This document shows, piece after piece, positions 23,718-34,715 of a DNA stretch of 64,000 bases. The translations under genes and the position numbers were made by a program. Every line of letters begins with the position of its first letter. Position 1 is the stretch's first letter. Under the pieces are notes generated by a model. That model had not been told where the DNA came from and ran no database searches. It worked only from the letters and a program-made list of their open reading frames with translations. This DNA is from Cytospora piceicola (Eukaryota; Ascomycota; Sordariomycetes; Diaporthales; Cytosporaceae), in assembly GCA_023375675.1 (NCBI GenBank), contig JALQBC010000037.1:368258-432257 (forward strand), read 5' to 3'.

Positions 23718-24360
23718 TGTCGACAGGTGGTTCGGTAGCTTCGGCCGTCGTCGTCGTCGTCGTCTTCCAACATCTCGACAGCAGCGGCAGAATTGAGTGG
23801 TCAAGCGGAAAGAGCCCTCGATGACGATCACTAAATTCCATTGGCCGCCTTTCCTAAAGAGGCAAACAGCTAAACCCTGCCTCCTGAACGATGTTGACAG
23901 GGGTCACACACATTACACACACCACCATCTTGGTTTTCCTCAGGGAGTACATATCGATAGCTTCTTTTTACCTGCACTGGCTTGGTTATTCAAGTGCTAC
24001 TACATTGTTTTGATCTCACTTTATCTGGTGACGCTCAAATACGCCTCCTCGGCAGGTTTACTAGGATAGTGGTAAAGATTGCTGTTAACTATAAATCCGG
24101 GAAATACCTGACAACCTCACTAAAGTCCAGAACAGAGTCGACGACTTCCCAAAAGGGATAAGATACCTAGGTACGCTAGACCAAGATGTATGCATGACCA
24201 TTTCCCCAAACCATTCGGGACCCATAGTAGGGTCGCGTGGAGACAACGTAAGACGCGATGTATTCCGATGCTTCTTCCAGACTCATGCATACATCTTCAT
24301 CCCCCCTCAGCTGCTCATAATTACATAGTTTGCTCGTCCACTTGCTATGCTCCAACTGGA
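23718..24360. other. Intergenic between ICP55 and the Clr5-ankyrin gene
   Basis: Promoter region of the ICP55 gene; holds one exact TACCTAGGTA at 24164-24173. An upstream in-frame extension of the ICP55 frame to 23831 exists but is Arg-only low complexity and is taken as leader. Confidence 0.45.
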
Positions 24361-27300
24361 TCATGAACCAGGCCACCGCTCTGGTTTCCACACCACCAGA
24401 CTGTCGTCGTGAGTCAGAGCCGAGAGTACCGGGTCCGAGTGGGAGACATCAGGCTCCTCGATAACATACCCGCCCAAATGTTCGTCTCCTCGGGTTGTTG
24501 AGTTCGTGGCTCCAGTCCAGACAGACTCAAACGCAATGTGATTGAATTCTCCTCCCTCACTGAGAAACCCCATGTCTTGATCGACTGCCGCCGAAGCGTG
24601 GTCGGGTCCTTCGACCGAAACGTCCTCCTGATAATCGTGATTCGCCGAGGGCACGGTCTCAAAGCGGTCAGAAGTGCCGTAGGCCTCTTCATCATCCGAA
24701 CTAGATACATCATACGAACGGCAGGGATCAAGAGTTTCATAATCTGTGCCCCATTCGTCTTCATACTCGTGCCAGTCCCGCGGCGGGTGCGAGAGATATT
24801 CACTTAAGGTTTTGAGTTCCTCGTCACTTCTGATCTGAGCTGCGTGCTGGCGTATCAATTCTGCGACTGCTGTATTCTCCGCGAGCTCAATGGCTCCGTC
24901 ATAGCCAGTGTCACCTCGAAATTCGCTGAGTGCATTTGCATTGAGAAGCAATTTGACAAGATCCAGACGACCTTCTTCGGCTGCGGTATCCAGAGCATTG
25001 TCTGGCTTCCAGTCTCTGCCTGTCGTACGTTTGCACGGTGGCGCGTTGACATCGGCGCCTTTTTGCAGAAGTAGGATCGCTGTCTCCAAGTCTCCCCGTA
25101 ATGCCGTCAATTGTAGCGCGGTATATCCTGCACACCATGCAGGAGCCGCATTAATATTTGCACCGTTGTCGATAAGACTGTTGATGATTCTTATCTTCCT
25201 TGCTTGTTCATCTTGTGTAAAGGCGTCAAACGAGCAAATCGCTTGAAGTGCGGTGTAGCCCCGACGGCCTAGGGCGGGTGCGTTGACGGTGGCTCCTTCT
25301 TTGAGTAGTAGCAATACTACTTCCTCGTTGCCTCGATCCGCCGCAGCCTGCAAAGGGCTAAGACGATGGCAGTCAACAGATGAATGGAGGTGGCAATCAA
25401 TATCAGCACCTGCATCCAACAGCTCTCGGACAAGTTCTATCCCACCATCCAACAAGATCCAGGTCGCAAGTACAGCACCCGATCGGACATGCGCGCCTTT
25501 TCTGTAGAGGTACTCAAAGACCGCACGTCTTTCTGTCATGTCGTCAAATCCATAACAATACTCCAACATTGATGATGACAACATGAGAGGATCTTGACGC
25601 TCAAGTGTCTGTTCGATCACGTAGCGGACTGATAACCATCGCAGTTGTCCCGGTCCTTGATCACTGATCAGATATTTCAGCAGATCGGATGGCCGTGGTT
25701 TCTTCTTCGAGAGTCGAATGATCGCTCCTCTTCCAACCAGAAGACGAACCATTTCATTTGTGTTCTTTCCTCTGCCACCGCGAATAAGGACATAAGCCAA
25801 GATGCTTACGCTGTGACCACCAAACCTCAATTCTGAATTGATATCCACTCGAGCACCCAAAAGCAGTATGACAACTTCGATATTCTCTCGAGTGGCCGCT
25901 TCCGCAAGGGCATAACGGCCTTGCTTGGCGATGTCGTCCATGTAGGGTATCAAGAACTCCAAAAGATCGGTCCCTTGTGATTGGACAGCGTCTTGCAGAA
26001 CGCCGTTCGTGACAATAGCCCCATGATCAATGAGTAGCTGCAGTGCCTGGATCTCATGTCTCAAAAACTCCTGCGGCTGGCCCTGGATTTGTCTTACCAG
26101 TATATGCAGTGCAAATGAGGCTTGGTTTTGTCTCTGCAGAGATCCAGCCTGTGTGCATCTGGTCTTTCTGGGAGGACGTGGCAATGCTGCTGAGGGGAAG
26201 TCGATGCCAAAATCTAGCAATGCATGCACAACCTCTAGATTTGTCCGTTTGGGAGTGCGACAAGAGCGGGCAATGATGAATTGCTCAAACAAAATCGCCT
26301 GTAGGAACCCGTTGATGTCATCTATATCCACCTGATTGGATTCCCTTGCCTCTGAAAGGTAGCACTCCAGGCCATTCTTTTCCAAAGCTAGAAAAACCCC
26401 TGCTCTGGTGACCTTGGAGGTGAAAGCTTGACTGTAGTGCCGGAAACGGTCAAACGCTGGTCGCTCGAAGTAAAACAACCCATCCAGTATCGATGGCCAC
26501 CATTCAGGTCTTGATTCAGGAATGATCTCGTGCAAACAGTAGTCTGTGTACAGATCCTCCGATATGAATGCAGCATCCAGATTTGCATCTGCATTTACAA
26601 ACATTTGCAGATATTCGCTCCAATCTTTTGAAGATGATAAGTGCTGCCGGCTGAAAATTTGGAAAGTTGTCACTTCGTCGTAGTACCTCGCGTCCTGGGG
26701 GTTCCTTCCTAGCAGGCGATTGACCTCGCAATCTTTGAGTAAAAGGTGCGCGCATTCAATTTCGCTGTTGTTTAGGGCATCCACAATAACAGAACCGGTA
26801 CTTTCCACTTCGAAGTAGTCAACTACCCCTTGATCAGGACGGCATCCTATAGACAACAGTCTCCGTATTACGCCGGTAAGACCCATTGAGGCGGCGAGCC
26901 ACAGGTATTCATGCCCCATCTCTGATACAGATACAGAAAACCAGTGATTGGCGAAGCCCACATCGACCATTGTTCTGAAGAACCTGGCCTGCTTGCACAA
27001 ACCTGCAACGATGAGGAACTGCTCCCATGCAGCCCTGATGCTCGATAGACGGCTCTTCAGTAGGACTTGAAGGTGTTCTTGGGGAATAAGCGCGAAGACG
27101 ATATCCAACTTGGCAAATAGATTGCAGTAGCACTGGCCTGGATCCCATTCATCGACAAGATTGTTGGAAAACAGATATATTGCCATCGACAAGAAGACGT
27201 AAGCTTGCATATGATTTGCTGGTGTTGCGAGTGCGACGTCCAGTGAACACTTTGACATCGCTGATAGGAACAATTCATAGCAGTCGAGAAATGGAATCAT

Positions 27301-28526
27301 CGACGAGACGTCACTGTCGGATGCGTCGAAGATGAGCGGCGGTCGGGGCGACAGGCAAAGCAGCTTCAGGTCAGACTCAGGCCCCAAAAACGTAATCATT
27401 TGCTTGCAAGAGACATTGGTAATATCTGTAAGACGGTCAGCCATCCTGTGCTCGTGAGGGCGTAGGACTGCGCATTGGTCTTGCAAAACTAAAATAAATA
27501 ACGAGGGGCCCAAAAACAGGGGAGCAGTATACCGTTAGTCAAGTGCGGGTGAGGGACAACGACGACGACAATGAAAAGAATAGAATATCGAATCAACAAT
27601 TTAAATTGCCCTCTAATATGCTCTTAGAAAGATGGGAATCTGCAACCATACCTAGTATCTTCTTGAACAAGCTGAATGAAGGAAGGGTGCCCAAGGACAA
27701 TGTTACGACCCGACGCCTCGAGATCGACGGATCGTACCATGTAGGAACCAGTGAAGAGTGCACATGGGCCTTTTGCTGTTGGTCTGCCGAGACGTGCTGT
27801 GTGCAGACGAGGCCTTCGGAGCGAGACTTCGGTTGTTGTTGCCGTCTTGAAATATCGGCACCCATTTGCTTGGGCGTGGCTGGGCGTAATGTTACCGAGG
27901 CACCAGGGAATGACGACGGCATACGTTTGATGATTGTATCATGGGGAAGCGGACTGAGGGGACCTGGTTCGCTTCAAGTCAGCACGAGGCACAGATTGGC
28001 TCTGAGAGGAGAATGTGATCGACCTTGAATTGGTAGACCAACAGCACCTGCACTCTTCATGTTCTTCCAGGCTTGGTCCCAAGTGTATCTTCTGCCATGC
28101 AAGGAGATGGCGATTTGAACATTCGTCCGTTTGAGTTTGAGGTCTCCCCTGAGCCGGGTTGGGTCTTCAAGATAGGGCTGGATGTGCTGCCATATAACGT
28201 GCCATTCCTTTTTGGTGGCATTTTTTCGAACGTTGAGATCGCCAATCTTTTCGATCCACGTCTTTTCGCTACGTCGGAATTTTTATGAGCCCAGATTCAG
28301 ATATTTCATTGAAATGAATGTTGGAGCAAGTAATCCCCCGCGTTGGAGGCCGATGACGGGGTTGAATGGGTGCTTGCCTATATTTCCTGGGGAACCCTCG
28401 TTCCTCTTCCATAACCCTCTTCACCTCTTCGATCGGGTTCGCCATGTAGAGGTCTCTGATTTCGACCTTGTGTTTCTGCCATGGGTCCTCGAGACCAGGC
28501 ATTCGACGTGGTTTAGACCGAGGCAT
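24361..28526 (-). CDS. Clr5-domain ankyrin-repeat protein
   Basis: Four exons: 28378-28526, 28024-28268, 27652-27963 and 24361-27488, giving 1277 residues. Phases agree at every join (2, 1, 1). Intron 1 is GC-AG (gcaagc...gtag) and restores the Clr5 domain as RGFPRKY-SEKTWIEKIGDLNVRKNATKKEW. The Clr5 domain begins with DPWQKHKVEIRDLYM near residue 13. Intron 2 is 60 nt with CTGAC. Exon 4 has no ATG at its beginning, only a possible internal one at 27444, which supports the longer model. Ankyrin repeats spread over about residues 440-1130 (for example SPLQAAADRGNEEVVLLLL, TALQLTALRGDLETAILLL). The last 150 residues are acidic. Clr5-ankyrin proteins are large accessory families in Pezizomycotina with unknown role; Clr5 is thought to be DNA- or protein-binding. 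Confidence 0.82.
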
Positions 28527-29458
28527 GATGAGTATACAGGTAGGTAGTCAGTATTCCATGCAAGACTGATTGGAAACGTAATAAGGAGGTTCTTTGTCAA
28601 CAAGCTGTCCACTTGGGATACACGAGTGTCAACAGATGGCAGAAACTTGTGAGGAAGAACCAGGTAGGGTAATAACAAAGCAACCCGAGTTGGAAGAACC
28701 AGGCATTATGTCAGAAGAAGTAAAAACGAACAGGACGGACGTCTGCATATATATATGTGAGGCGCCCAAAGTTGCCCAATCTGCCACTTAGCCATCCCCG
28801 GAAGTTGACCAGACTTCGGTCACACCAGGCGCAGCTACTAATGCATACAGACGCAATATATTGCTTTCTTAGAGGTCCGGTGTGTTGCACCACCTGGGTG
28901 ATGAGTTGGTGGATACAGGCGCAGTTGAGGCTGAGATGCAAAACGATTTGTCCTGAGTCCCTCAGCCAGGTCGCACCGCATCTGGACGTTCCCACGCCCG
29001 ACCTGCCAACGTGATCACCCTGGCTGCCTGGTCGCTTGCCATCTCAACCGCTGCGGGCATGTTTTGACATACAAGGCTCTCAACCCGTGACTGACAGAAT
29101 GGCCGCGGGGTTGGAGAGCGGAGCAATAACCATAACCGTACATATTATGTCGTGCAACCTAAGGTAATCATATAAGGTACCTGAGACCCCGCCCCCATCC
29201 CCCCCCTCCCCCAAAAAGGCTGGGCGCCACAGTCGTCCAGAGTTCGGTCGTACAAAGTTCGGTCATTCAACCCGGGGGGCGGGTCCCTGACTTGCACACA
29301 TCTTCCCTTCGAGATATATCAGTGGCAGCACAGCGTATCTGCCCAGCTTGACCAGAGTTCGGTCATGCTTACACCCAGGAGGCTTTCTTGATGTTGCAAT
29401 GCTGCATGTCATTCGATAATCCCAGATCCTTCAATGTTGACAGCCTGGTCAACTTCAA
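28527..29458. other. Intergenic with dispersed TTGACCAGA-TTCGGTC motifs
   Basis: No gene supported. Single copies of a TTGACCAGA(C/G)TTCGGTCA motif lie at about 28805-28822 and 29348-29365. Shorter relatives (AGTTCGGTC) lie at 29240-29263. The same core forms the tandem repeat that follows. Confidence 0.5.
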
Positions 29459-29466
29459 AGTTGACC
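29447..29466. repeat. Perfect inverted repeat GGTCAACTT-ca-AAGTTGACC
   Basis: Nine-base arms with a two-base spacer, directly at the left border of the 23-bp tandem repeat. Confidence 0.8.
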
Positions 29467-29545
29467 AAAATTCGGGTGCGAAGTTGACCAGAATTCGGGT
29501 GCGAAATTGACCAGAATTCGGGTTCGAAGTTGACCAGACTTCTGT
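29461..29545. repeat. 23-bp tandem repeat (TTGACCAGAATTCGGGTGCGAAG type)
   Basis: Three full units and a partial fourth: starts at 29461, 29484, 29507 and 29530. Units differ at one to three bases; the last ends in CTTCTG. The spacing is exact at 23 bases. Confidence 0.85.
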
Positions 29546-29733
29546 TATGGGTACTGGGGCCCTGTTCGTCAAGCAGGTCAATGTTTTAATAAATACCGAC
29601 ATAGTTCTCGAATATGGAACTATTTGGTTCGTGACGGCCTTCAAGAATGGTTGGATAAACACGCAGTATTTTCTTTTCGAGCACGACTCGGAATCTTGAA
29701 GCACATTGTCAAACCGTGAACATCGCCTTCGAC

Positions 29734-30036
29734 ATGACCATAAGCTCGAGCGCACAACCATACCTCACTCTTCTGAGTATCGGTATCATGTGCGTCCCTG
29801 GCTTCTATTGGGCCCAGAAACGGATCTCAGCGCGGCGGTCCAAAAAGAGACAAGCTCCACCCCTCCCGGTGCATCGCTCTCATGCACCCGACACTCTCCT
29901 GCCAAACCTGAACATCCTCAGGTACCACATCACACCCCGCACACACTACCACGGTGCCCGGCAGAACATCCCATACCTAAATCGGCTGCATTCTGAGTCC
30001 ATGCCGGAACTGGAAACTCCAGGTCGAGTTGAGTGA
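29734..30036 (+). CDS. Doubtful small ORF with one membrane segment
   Basis: ATG at 29734, 100 residues. It begins MTISSSAQPYLTLLSIGIMC and has a single hydrophobic segment followed by RISARRSKKR, then a Pro/His-rich tail. No family is recognised, and no intron or promoter signal supports it. It lies in repeat-rich accessory DNA, so chance is possible. Confidence 0.22.
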   Translation: MTISSSAQPYLTLLSIGIMCVPGFYWAQKRISARRSKKRQAPPLPVHRSHAPDTLLPNLNILRYHITPRTHYHGARQNIPYLNRLHSESMPELETPGRVE

Positions 30037-31448
30037 ACCTGTACTAGGATGAAATCGTGAGTTCGACTGAATGCTGATTCTAGATTGTTCATAGGACGAC
30101 GTTTCTATCACGTTTCCAAGCAACATATACCTTGGAAACAATACAAGCAGCCACAGGGGTGAGACGATGTAATTTGCGGATTGCAACTGTGGCCGGTGGG
30201 AGGTTGGTGGCCGCTAGTGGGAAAGCAGGCGAGTTGACAGGGCACTTGGAGCAAGCCTCGATGCTACATGTACATGTATTCTAAGAGGCGGTCGTCGTCT
30301 TCCGGCTCTAACAGGGCAAGGCGGTTTAGTTGAACAGGCATTACCTCAAGGTTGGCATTATCTATAAAATACAATGGTCAAGACTATTTTCATGTCACAA
30401 GTCAGTTGCTATCTATGAAATTAGGCACAAAGCAGTAAGTGACTCTCCGATTGAAAAGAACGGGCTGTGAAGACCAACTTCAAGGCATTACATCACCAGG
30501 ATAGGATCTAGCCATTCTCTAAGCTCAACGGCTCCTTGGAACACCATATATCATCCCATGGGATTATAGGGTCACTCTGTCTGGTGTCATTATAATTATA
30601 CCAAGAACATGTGCCTTGTCTTCGAGAGACGAATCTATTTGAAGCCGAACGAAGTAATAATCAGAAGGAAACTGTCTGAACGGATACTGGCAACAGAAGC
30701 ACAACTCGGCAGATATGTATTTTGGCAATAAATCCGGACCGCTTAACCTCCCTCCCTAGTAGTCTCTCGGTCTCTCAGTCTCTCAGTCTCTCAGTCTCTC
30801 AGTCTCTCAGTCTCTCAGTCTCTCAGTCTCTCAGTCTCTCAGTCTCTCAGTCTCTCAGTCTCTCAGTCTCTCAGTCTCTCAGTCTCTCAGTCTCTNNNNN
30901 NNNNNNNNNNNNNNNNNNNNNNNNNNNNNNNNNNNNNNNNNNNNNNNNNNNNNNNNNNNNNNNNNNNNNNNNNNNNNNNNNNNNNNNNNNNNNCTCAGTC
31001 GTGTAAGTAGCTTCAGAGTCACTGCGAATCTGCCTCATGATCCTATCTAATCCAACAGGTCTGATAACCAATGTCGACCCCCAAAAAGGAAGCGATGAAC
31101 ATATCAGCTAGTTTATTTTAAAAAGTGTGACCCGAGTTCTTGATCTAGTTTATATTTCTCCAAATGTGCGGTTGTGCTCATAACTCGATCTCCATCCTAC
31201 TATCCGAATCAGTCGTTCCATTCCTGCCCTCACTCCTTCAGAATCTGGGGGGTTAAGGGGCTGGCCCTTAGGCCACAGAAGTAAGTAACGAAAAGTTGCT
31301 GATACGTCACGGAGAAATATACTAAACTATTGGTCCTCTTACTGGTCAGCACTTTCGAGAAGCTCAGACTGGACCTTGCCAGGGCCCTTAATAGGCCTAC
31401 CAGCAACTCTGTGCCATAGCACCTAAGCACTAAGTCTGTAGTAGGCGC
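30037..31448. other. Intergenic with microsatellite and assembly gap
   Basis: No gene supported on either side of the microsatellite. Confidence 0.5.
30762..30895. repeat. 8-bp microsatellite (CAGTCTCT)n, running into an assembly gap
   Basis: About sixteen uninterrupted units, directly followed by 98 N (30896-30993); CTCAGTC on the far side shows that the gap lies inside the repeat. True length is unknown. Confidence 0.95.
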
Positions 31449-31481
31449 TATGAACTTTGGTCAAGTTTGACCAAAGTTTAT
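31449..31481. repeat. Long near-perfect palindrome upstream of the BBP-like gene
   Basis: AACTTTGGTCAA-GT-TTGACCAAAGTT (31453-31478) is a perfect inverted repeat with 12-base arms. One mismatch further out, TAT/ATA extends it to 33 bases. It lies about 45 bases before the TATA box, so it may be a dimer-binding operator (inference). Confidence 0.8.
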
Positions 31482-31524
31482 AGCTTGGAAGATCATGGCT
31501 GAGTCATATGCGTCTCCATGTGTC

Positions 31525-31532
31525 TATATAAA
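31525..31532 (+). promoter_or_regulatory. TATA box of the BBP-like gene
   Basis: TATATAAA 133 bases before the ATG at 31665, followed by a CT-rich stretch and an A-rich leader. Confidence 0.55.
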
Positions 31533-31664
31533 GCACCCTCCCCTCGCCCAATCTCCAGTTGAAAGAGGTCAATTTGATACTGGACAAACTTAAGCAACAC
31601 TTTTACTAATAAACCCTAGCGTACTCAGACAGTTCCAAGAGACAAGCCGACCTTACATCTCAAC

Positions 31665-32690
31665 ATGTCTCATGATTCTCAAACCCATCAGGATCGAGGC
31701 CGCCAGCGAACATCCCGATGGGGTACTGAAAGCCAGGCCTCAAAATCCACCGGGCTAGATACAGCTATCACAGCTGCAATGACTGCTGAGCAGATCGAGG
31801 CCTATGTCATGCATTTCCGCATCGAGGAAATCAGCCAAAGCCTACAAACTAACGACAGCGACAGAACTAATACCCGCAGGTCTCCTTCGCCACCACCTGG
31901 ATACGACGCCTCTGGCCGCCGCACTAATACCCGCGAGCGACAGCACCGCCAGCGCCTGGAGGAAGAACTCCAGAGGCTAGTTGACGCCGCACAGAAGACC
32001 TTCAACGGGTACAAAGCGCCTCACAACCTCCGAACTTACCAGCGACGTGGCGGTCTGATCAAGGAGAAGGTCTTCATCCCCGTCAGGGACTTCCCCGCCC
32101 TGAACTTCATCGGCCAGATCCTGGGCCCCCGCGGCCAAAGCCTGCGGGAGATGAACGCGGAGTCCGGAGCCAATATCGTCATCAGGGGCAGGGGCTCGGT
32201 CAAGGAGGGCAGGGGCAGCAGCCGTCCCTACCGGGCGACTACTGACGAGTTGCAGGAGCCACTGCATTGCCTCATCGAGGCGGACAGCCGGGAGAAGGTG
32301 GAAAAGGCAAAGGGGCTAATCAACAGGGTCATCGAGACTGTCATATGTGTGCCGGAGGACCAGAACGAACGGAAGCGTGAGCAGCTCCGCCAGCTGGCTC
32401 AGGTGAATGGGACTTTCCGCGACGACGAGCAGCAGGTGTGTCAGAATTGCGGCCAGCATAGTCATCGACAGTACGCTTGCCTGGAACCGAAGAGGTTTGC
32501 GGCGAATGTTACGTGTCATGTCTGTCACAACTCGGGCCATCTGGCGCGGGATTGCCCTGATAGGAAGGGCATAGGCAGCAGTGTGCCGCCGTGGAGGAAG
32601 AACAGGATGACCGCGCAGATGCAGGTGGCATCCAACGTCACGGAGGGTGATCGCGACTTTGAGCAATTCATGTTGGAGCTGGGTGATTGA
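31665..32690 (+). CDS. Short SF1/branch-point-bridging-protein-like protein (KH plus zinc knuckles)
   Basis: An uninterrupted frame of 341 residues. Order: a RTSRWG motif near residue 15 and a helix-hairpin-like segment AAMTAEQIEAYVMHFRIEEI near 37; an SPSPPP motif as in SF1 near 72; YQRRGGLIKEKVFIPVRDFP; a KH/QUA2 domain with NFIGQILGPRGQSLREMN near 147 (GPRG loop) and IRGRGSVKEGRG; then two CCHC knuckles (CQNCGQHSHRQYAC near 266 and CHVCHNSGHLARDC near 288). SF1/BBP binds the intron branch point during early spliceosome assembly. Genuine fungal BBP is longer, with a Pro-rich tail; this one stops soon after the knuckles. It has no introns, so it is probably a divergent paralog or retro-copy, not the essential gene (inference). 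Confidence 0.82.
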   Translation: MSHDSQTHQDRGRQRTSRWGTESQASKSTGLDTAITAAMTAEQIEAYVMHFRIEEISQSLQTNDSDRTNTRRSPSPPPGYDASGRRTNTRERQHRQRLEEELQRLVDAAQKTFNGYKAPHNLRTYQRRGGLIKEKVFIPVRDFPALNFIGQILGPRGQSLREMNAESGANIVIRGRGSVKEGRGSSRPYRATTDELQEPLHCLIEADSREKVEKAKGLINRVIETVICVPEDQNERKREQLRQLAQVNGTFRDDEQQVCQNCGQHSHRQYACLEPKRFAANVTCHVCHNSGHLARDCPDRKGIGSSVPPWRKNRMTAQMQVASNVTEGDRDFEQFMLELGD

Positions 32691-33609
32691 TGTCTGTGTT
32701 CTGCTAACCTTACTAATCTCGAAGGATCGAAGTTTGAATTACTTGACCATTGTTGTTGGTGTTTGATCATTCTGTCCTCGCATTCCTGGGACATAATATC
32801 CGGAGATTATCGATGCATGTTTATACTCCTAACTAACCTGGCTAATACACTAAATCAATCCAGAACCACTCCCGGCTTTTGTAAGTTCAAGTGAGGGTGG
32901 TGAACTTGATATTTGGACGGAGGAAAGTGAGAAATGATAGTTCACTATTCCTAGTTAATTACTTGGTACTCTCAAAAGGGGCCATCTCTGAAGACAATAT
33001 TGGAGTTTTACTTGAGAGACGATGCGCATCTCCCTAAACACTGGAATTGACCACTGCACTAGCTAACAATAAAGGCTAAGTACCTACCTCTAGATGAATT
33101 GGGAATAAGTTTCTACTTCAGACAACTTCAGACAACTCCAGACAACTCCAGACAAGCCAGTGATCGGAACCTGATACAATATCTCATATCAACAACATGA
33201 TATTCACATACCCTAGGGTATGGTACATTGAGCTAGTTCAGTTGATCCTTCGAATATCCGTCATAGAATCACAAACTTGAAGTGATCATCTGTATGTTTC
33301 CGTATCTAACCACTCACAGGCAAGCCCAAGGTCCCCATTATCATTGCTGATGGGCTCCCATTCTGCACTTCTACCCTCCAGGGCTCCCAGACGTAAGGTT
33401 GAGGAGATGGAAAGGCCGGACATGAGTTCGGTGACGACCAGCGATGCCCTGGTGCTGTAAATGTTATTCTCAAGGTGTTACCGTCTTTCTAATTAAGCTT
33501 GATACATACTCCATAGTCTATTGCGTCTATCACGTCTAGGAATGAGAAACACTAATACATGCCCACAGCCGTCTAGTCCTACGCACACGTCTAGAAAGAC
33601 TGGATCTAA
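32691..33609. other. Intergenic after the BBP-like gene
   Basis: The first 35 bases are similar to the sequence after 38051. A 10-bp repeat GACAACTYCA (four units) lies at 33114-33157. No gene seen. Confidence 0.45.
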
Positions 33610-34715
33610 TTATGGATATGGTTCGCCTTCGTTCGCCTTCGTTCGGCAGAGTCTCCCTTCGACGTCCTCATGCCAAGCATCGCTCCCGACAGCCGTCAAG
33701 CCGTAGAACATACCGCGCGGGTCGTTTTTGTCCTCAATCTGCAGAAGTCGCTCGTATTGGCGCCGTAGAGGAGATGCTGCCAGTCAGGCTGCGCCCAGTT
33801 GCCTTCGTTCAGGTACACAGCCGAGCCCGGGGTGGTTGCCTCCATAGCCGGCAGGACACGGCCGATCAGATCGTCCTGCAACACCGCAGCCTCGCTCCAG
33901 TCGTTGTTCCCGTCTCACTCCGAGCTGATGACATTGATCGAGATGAAGGCGTCTCGCCACCCGGGCTGCACCGCGTTGTCGGCGACGGGCCCCGCGACAA
34001 GCGCCGGGCTGTTGGTGTTGAGGGCGGTGGGGGCCATGTAGAACTTCCCACCATCCGTGGCGGTCCGGAAGCTCTCGATGACAGCGCTCCTGTTGCTAGC
34101 CATGTTGTCGCGTAACGCCATCCGGCATCCCATGACGGGACTTTCATTTACATACTGCATCAGGGGCGCCAGCGTCTTGGCGTACAGGTTGTAGAACCTC
34201 CGCCGGCCTTGTGCAGCGTCAAGCCTAGCGACTGTTGTGTGACAGAGCCCGTGCCTGATTGCACCAGAGCAGAGGTCATGGGGCTTAATAACGTCGAAAG
34301 GGTGTCTGACGTGTGTCCGGGTGCCGTGATCGAATAGGCGGTCAAGCCGGTGTTCCCGAGTAGGTAGGCCCCCACCACGCCCTCACTGTCGACAATGCTT
34401 TGCAGCTCCTCATGGAACACGCCGACCGCGTCCCAGAACTCGTCCACCCCACCTGTGCTGTTGACATCGAAAGCCAGTGTTGCACTCGCTATCTGGCCGT
34501 CCTTGAACAGCCGTGCTGTCATGGAAACTACCACGGCGTAAGTACCGCCGCCGCCGCCGCTCAGAACCCAGTACAGATCCGAGTTCTGGGTAGGAGTGGC
34601 CACGGGGTGCTCACCCGAGGCCTTGACCACCTCCCACTCGAGCACCTTGTCCGCTCCGACCCTATAGGACCCAGACAGCTGAGAGTGTCCACCGACCTGG
34701 GAGGATTCCCCGGCG
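33610..34715 (-). pseudogene. Broken FAD-linked oxidoreductase (berberine-bridge-enzyme type), 5'-truncated
   Basis: Read in order on the minus strand: GGHSQLSGSYRVGADKVLEWEVV (second half of the FAD domain), PTQNSDLYWVLSGGGGGTYAVV, then a substrate domain. A frame change near 34160-34215 leads into FYNLYAKTLAPLM. An in-frame TGA at 33915-33917 follows VISSE. A one-base loss near 33757 breaks LLYGAN from YERLLQIEDKNDPRGMFYG, the BBE tail. The N-terminal half with the flavin-attaching His is missing. Such enzymes oxidise many substrates with covalent FAD and often belong to secondary-metabolite clusters. With three breaks and a lost 5' end the gene cannot work. The final codons pass over a small GTTCGCCTTC repeat. 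Confidence 0.75.

Noticed and set aside
27489..27513. Translation of the ankyrin protein from 27513
   Set aside because: The codon there is TTG, and a good AG acceptor at 27489-27490 joins the frame to upstream exons.
29461..29545. Regular 23-bp repeats considered as a CRISPR array
   Set aside because: Units are directly adjacent without unique spacers and the genome is fungal; it is a plain tandem repeat.
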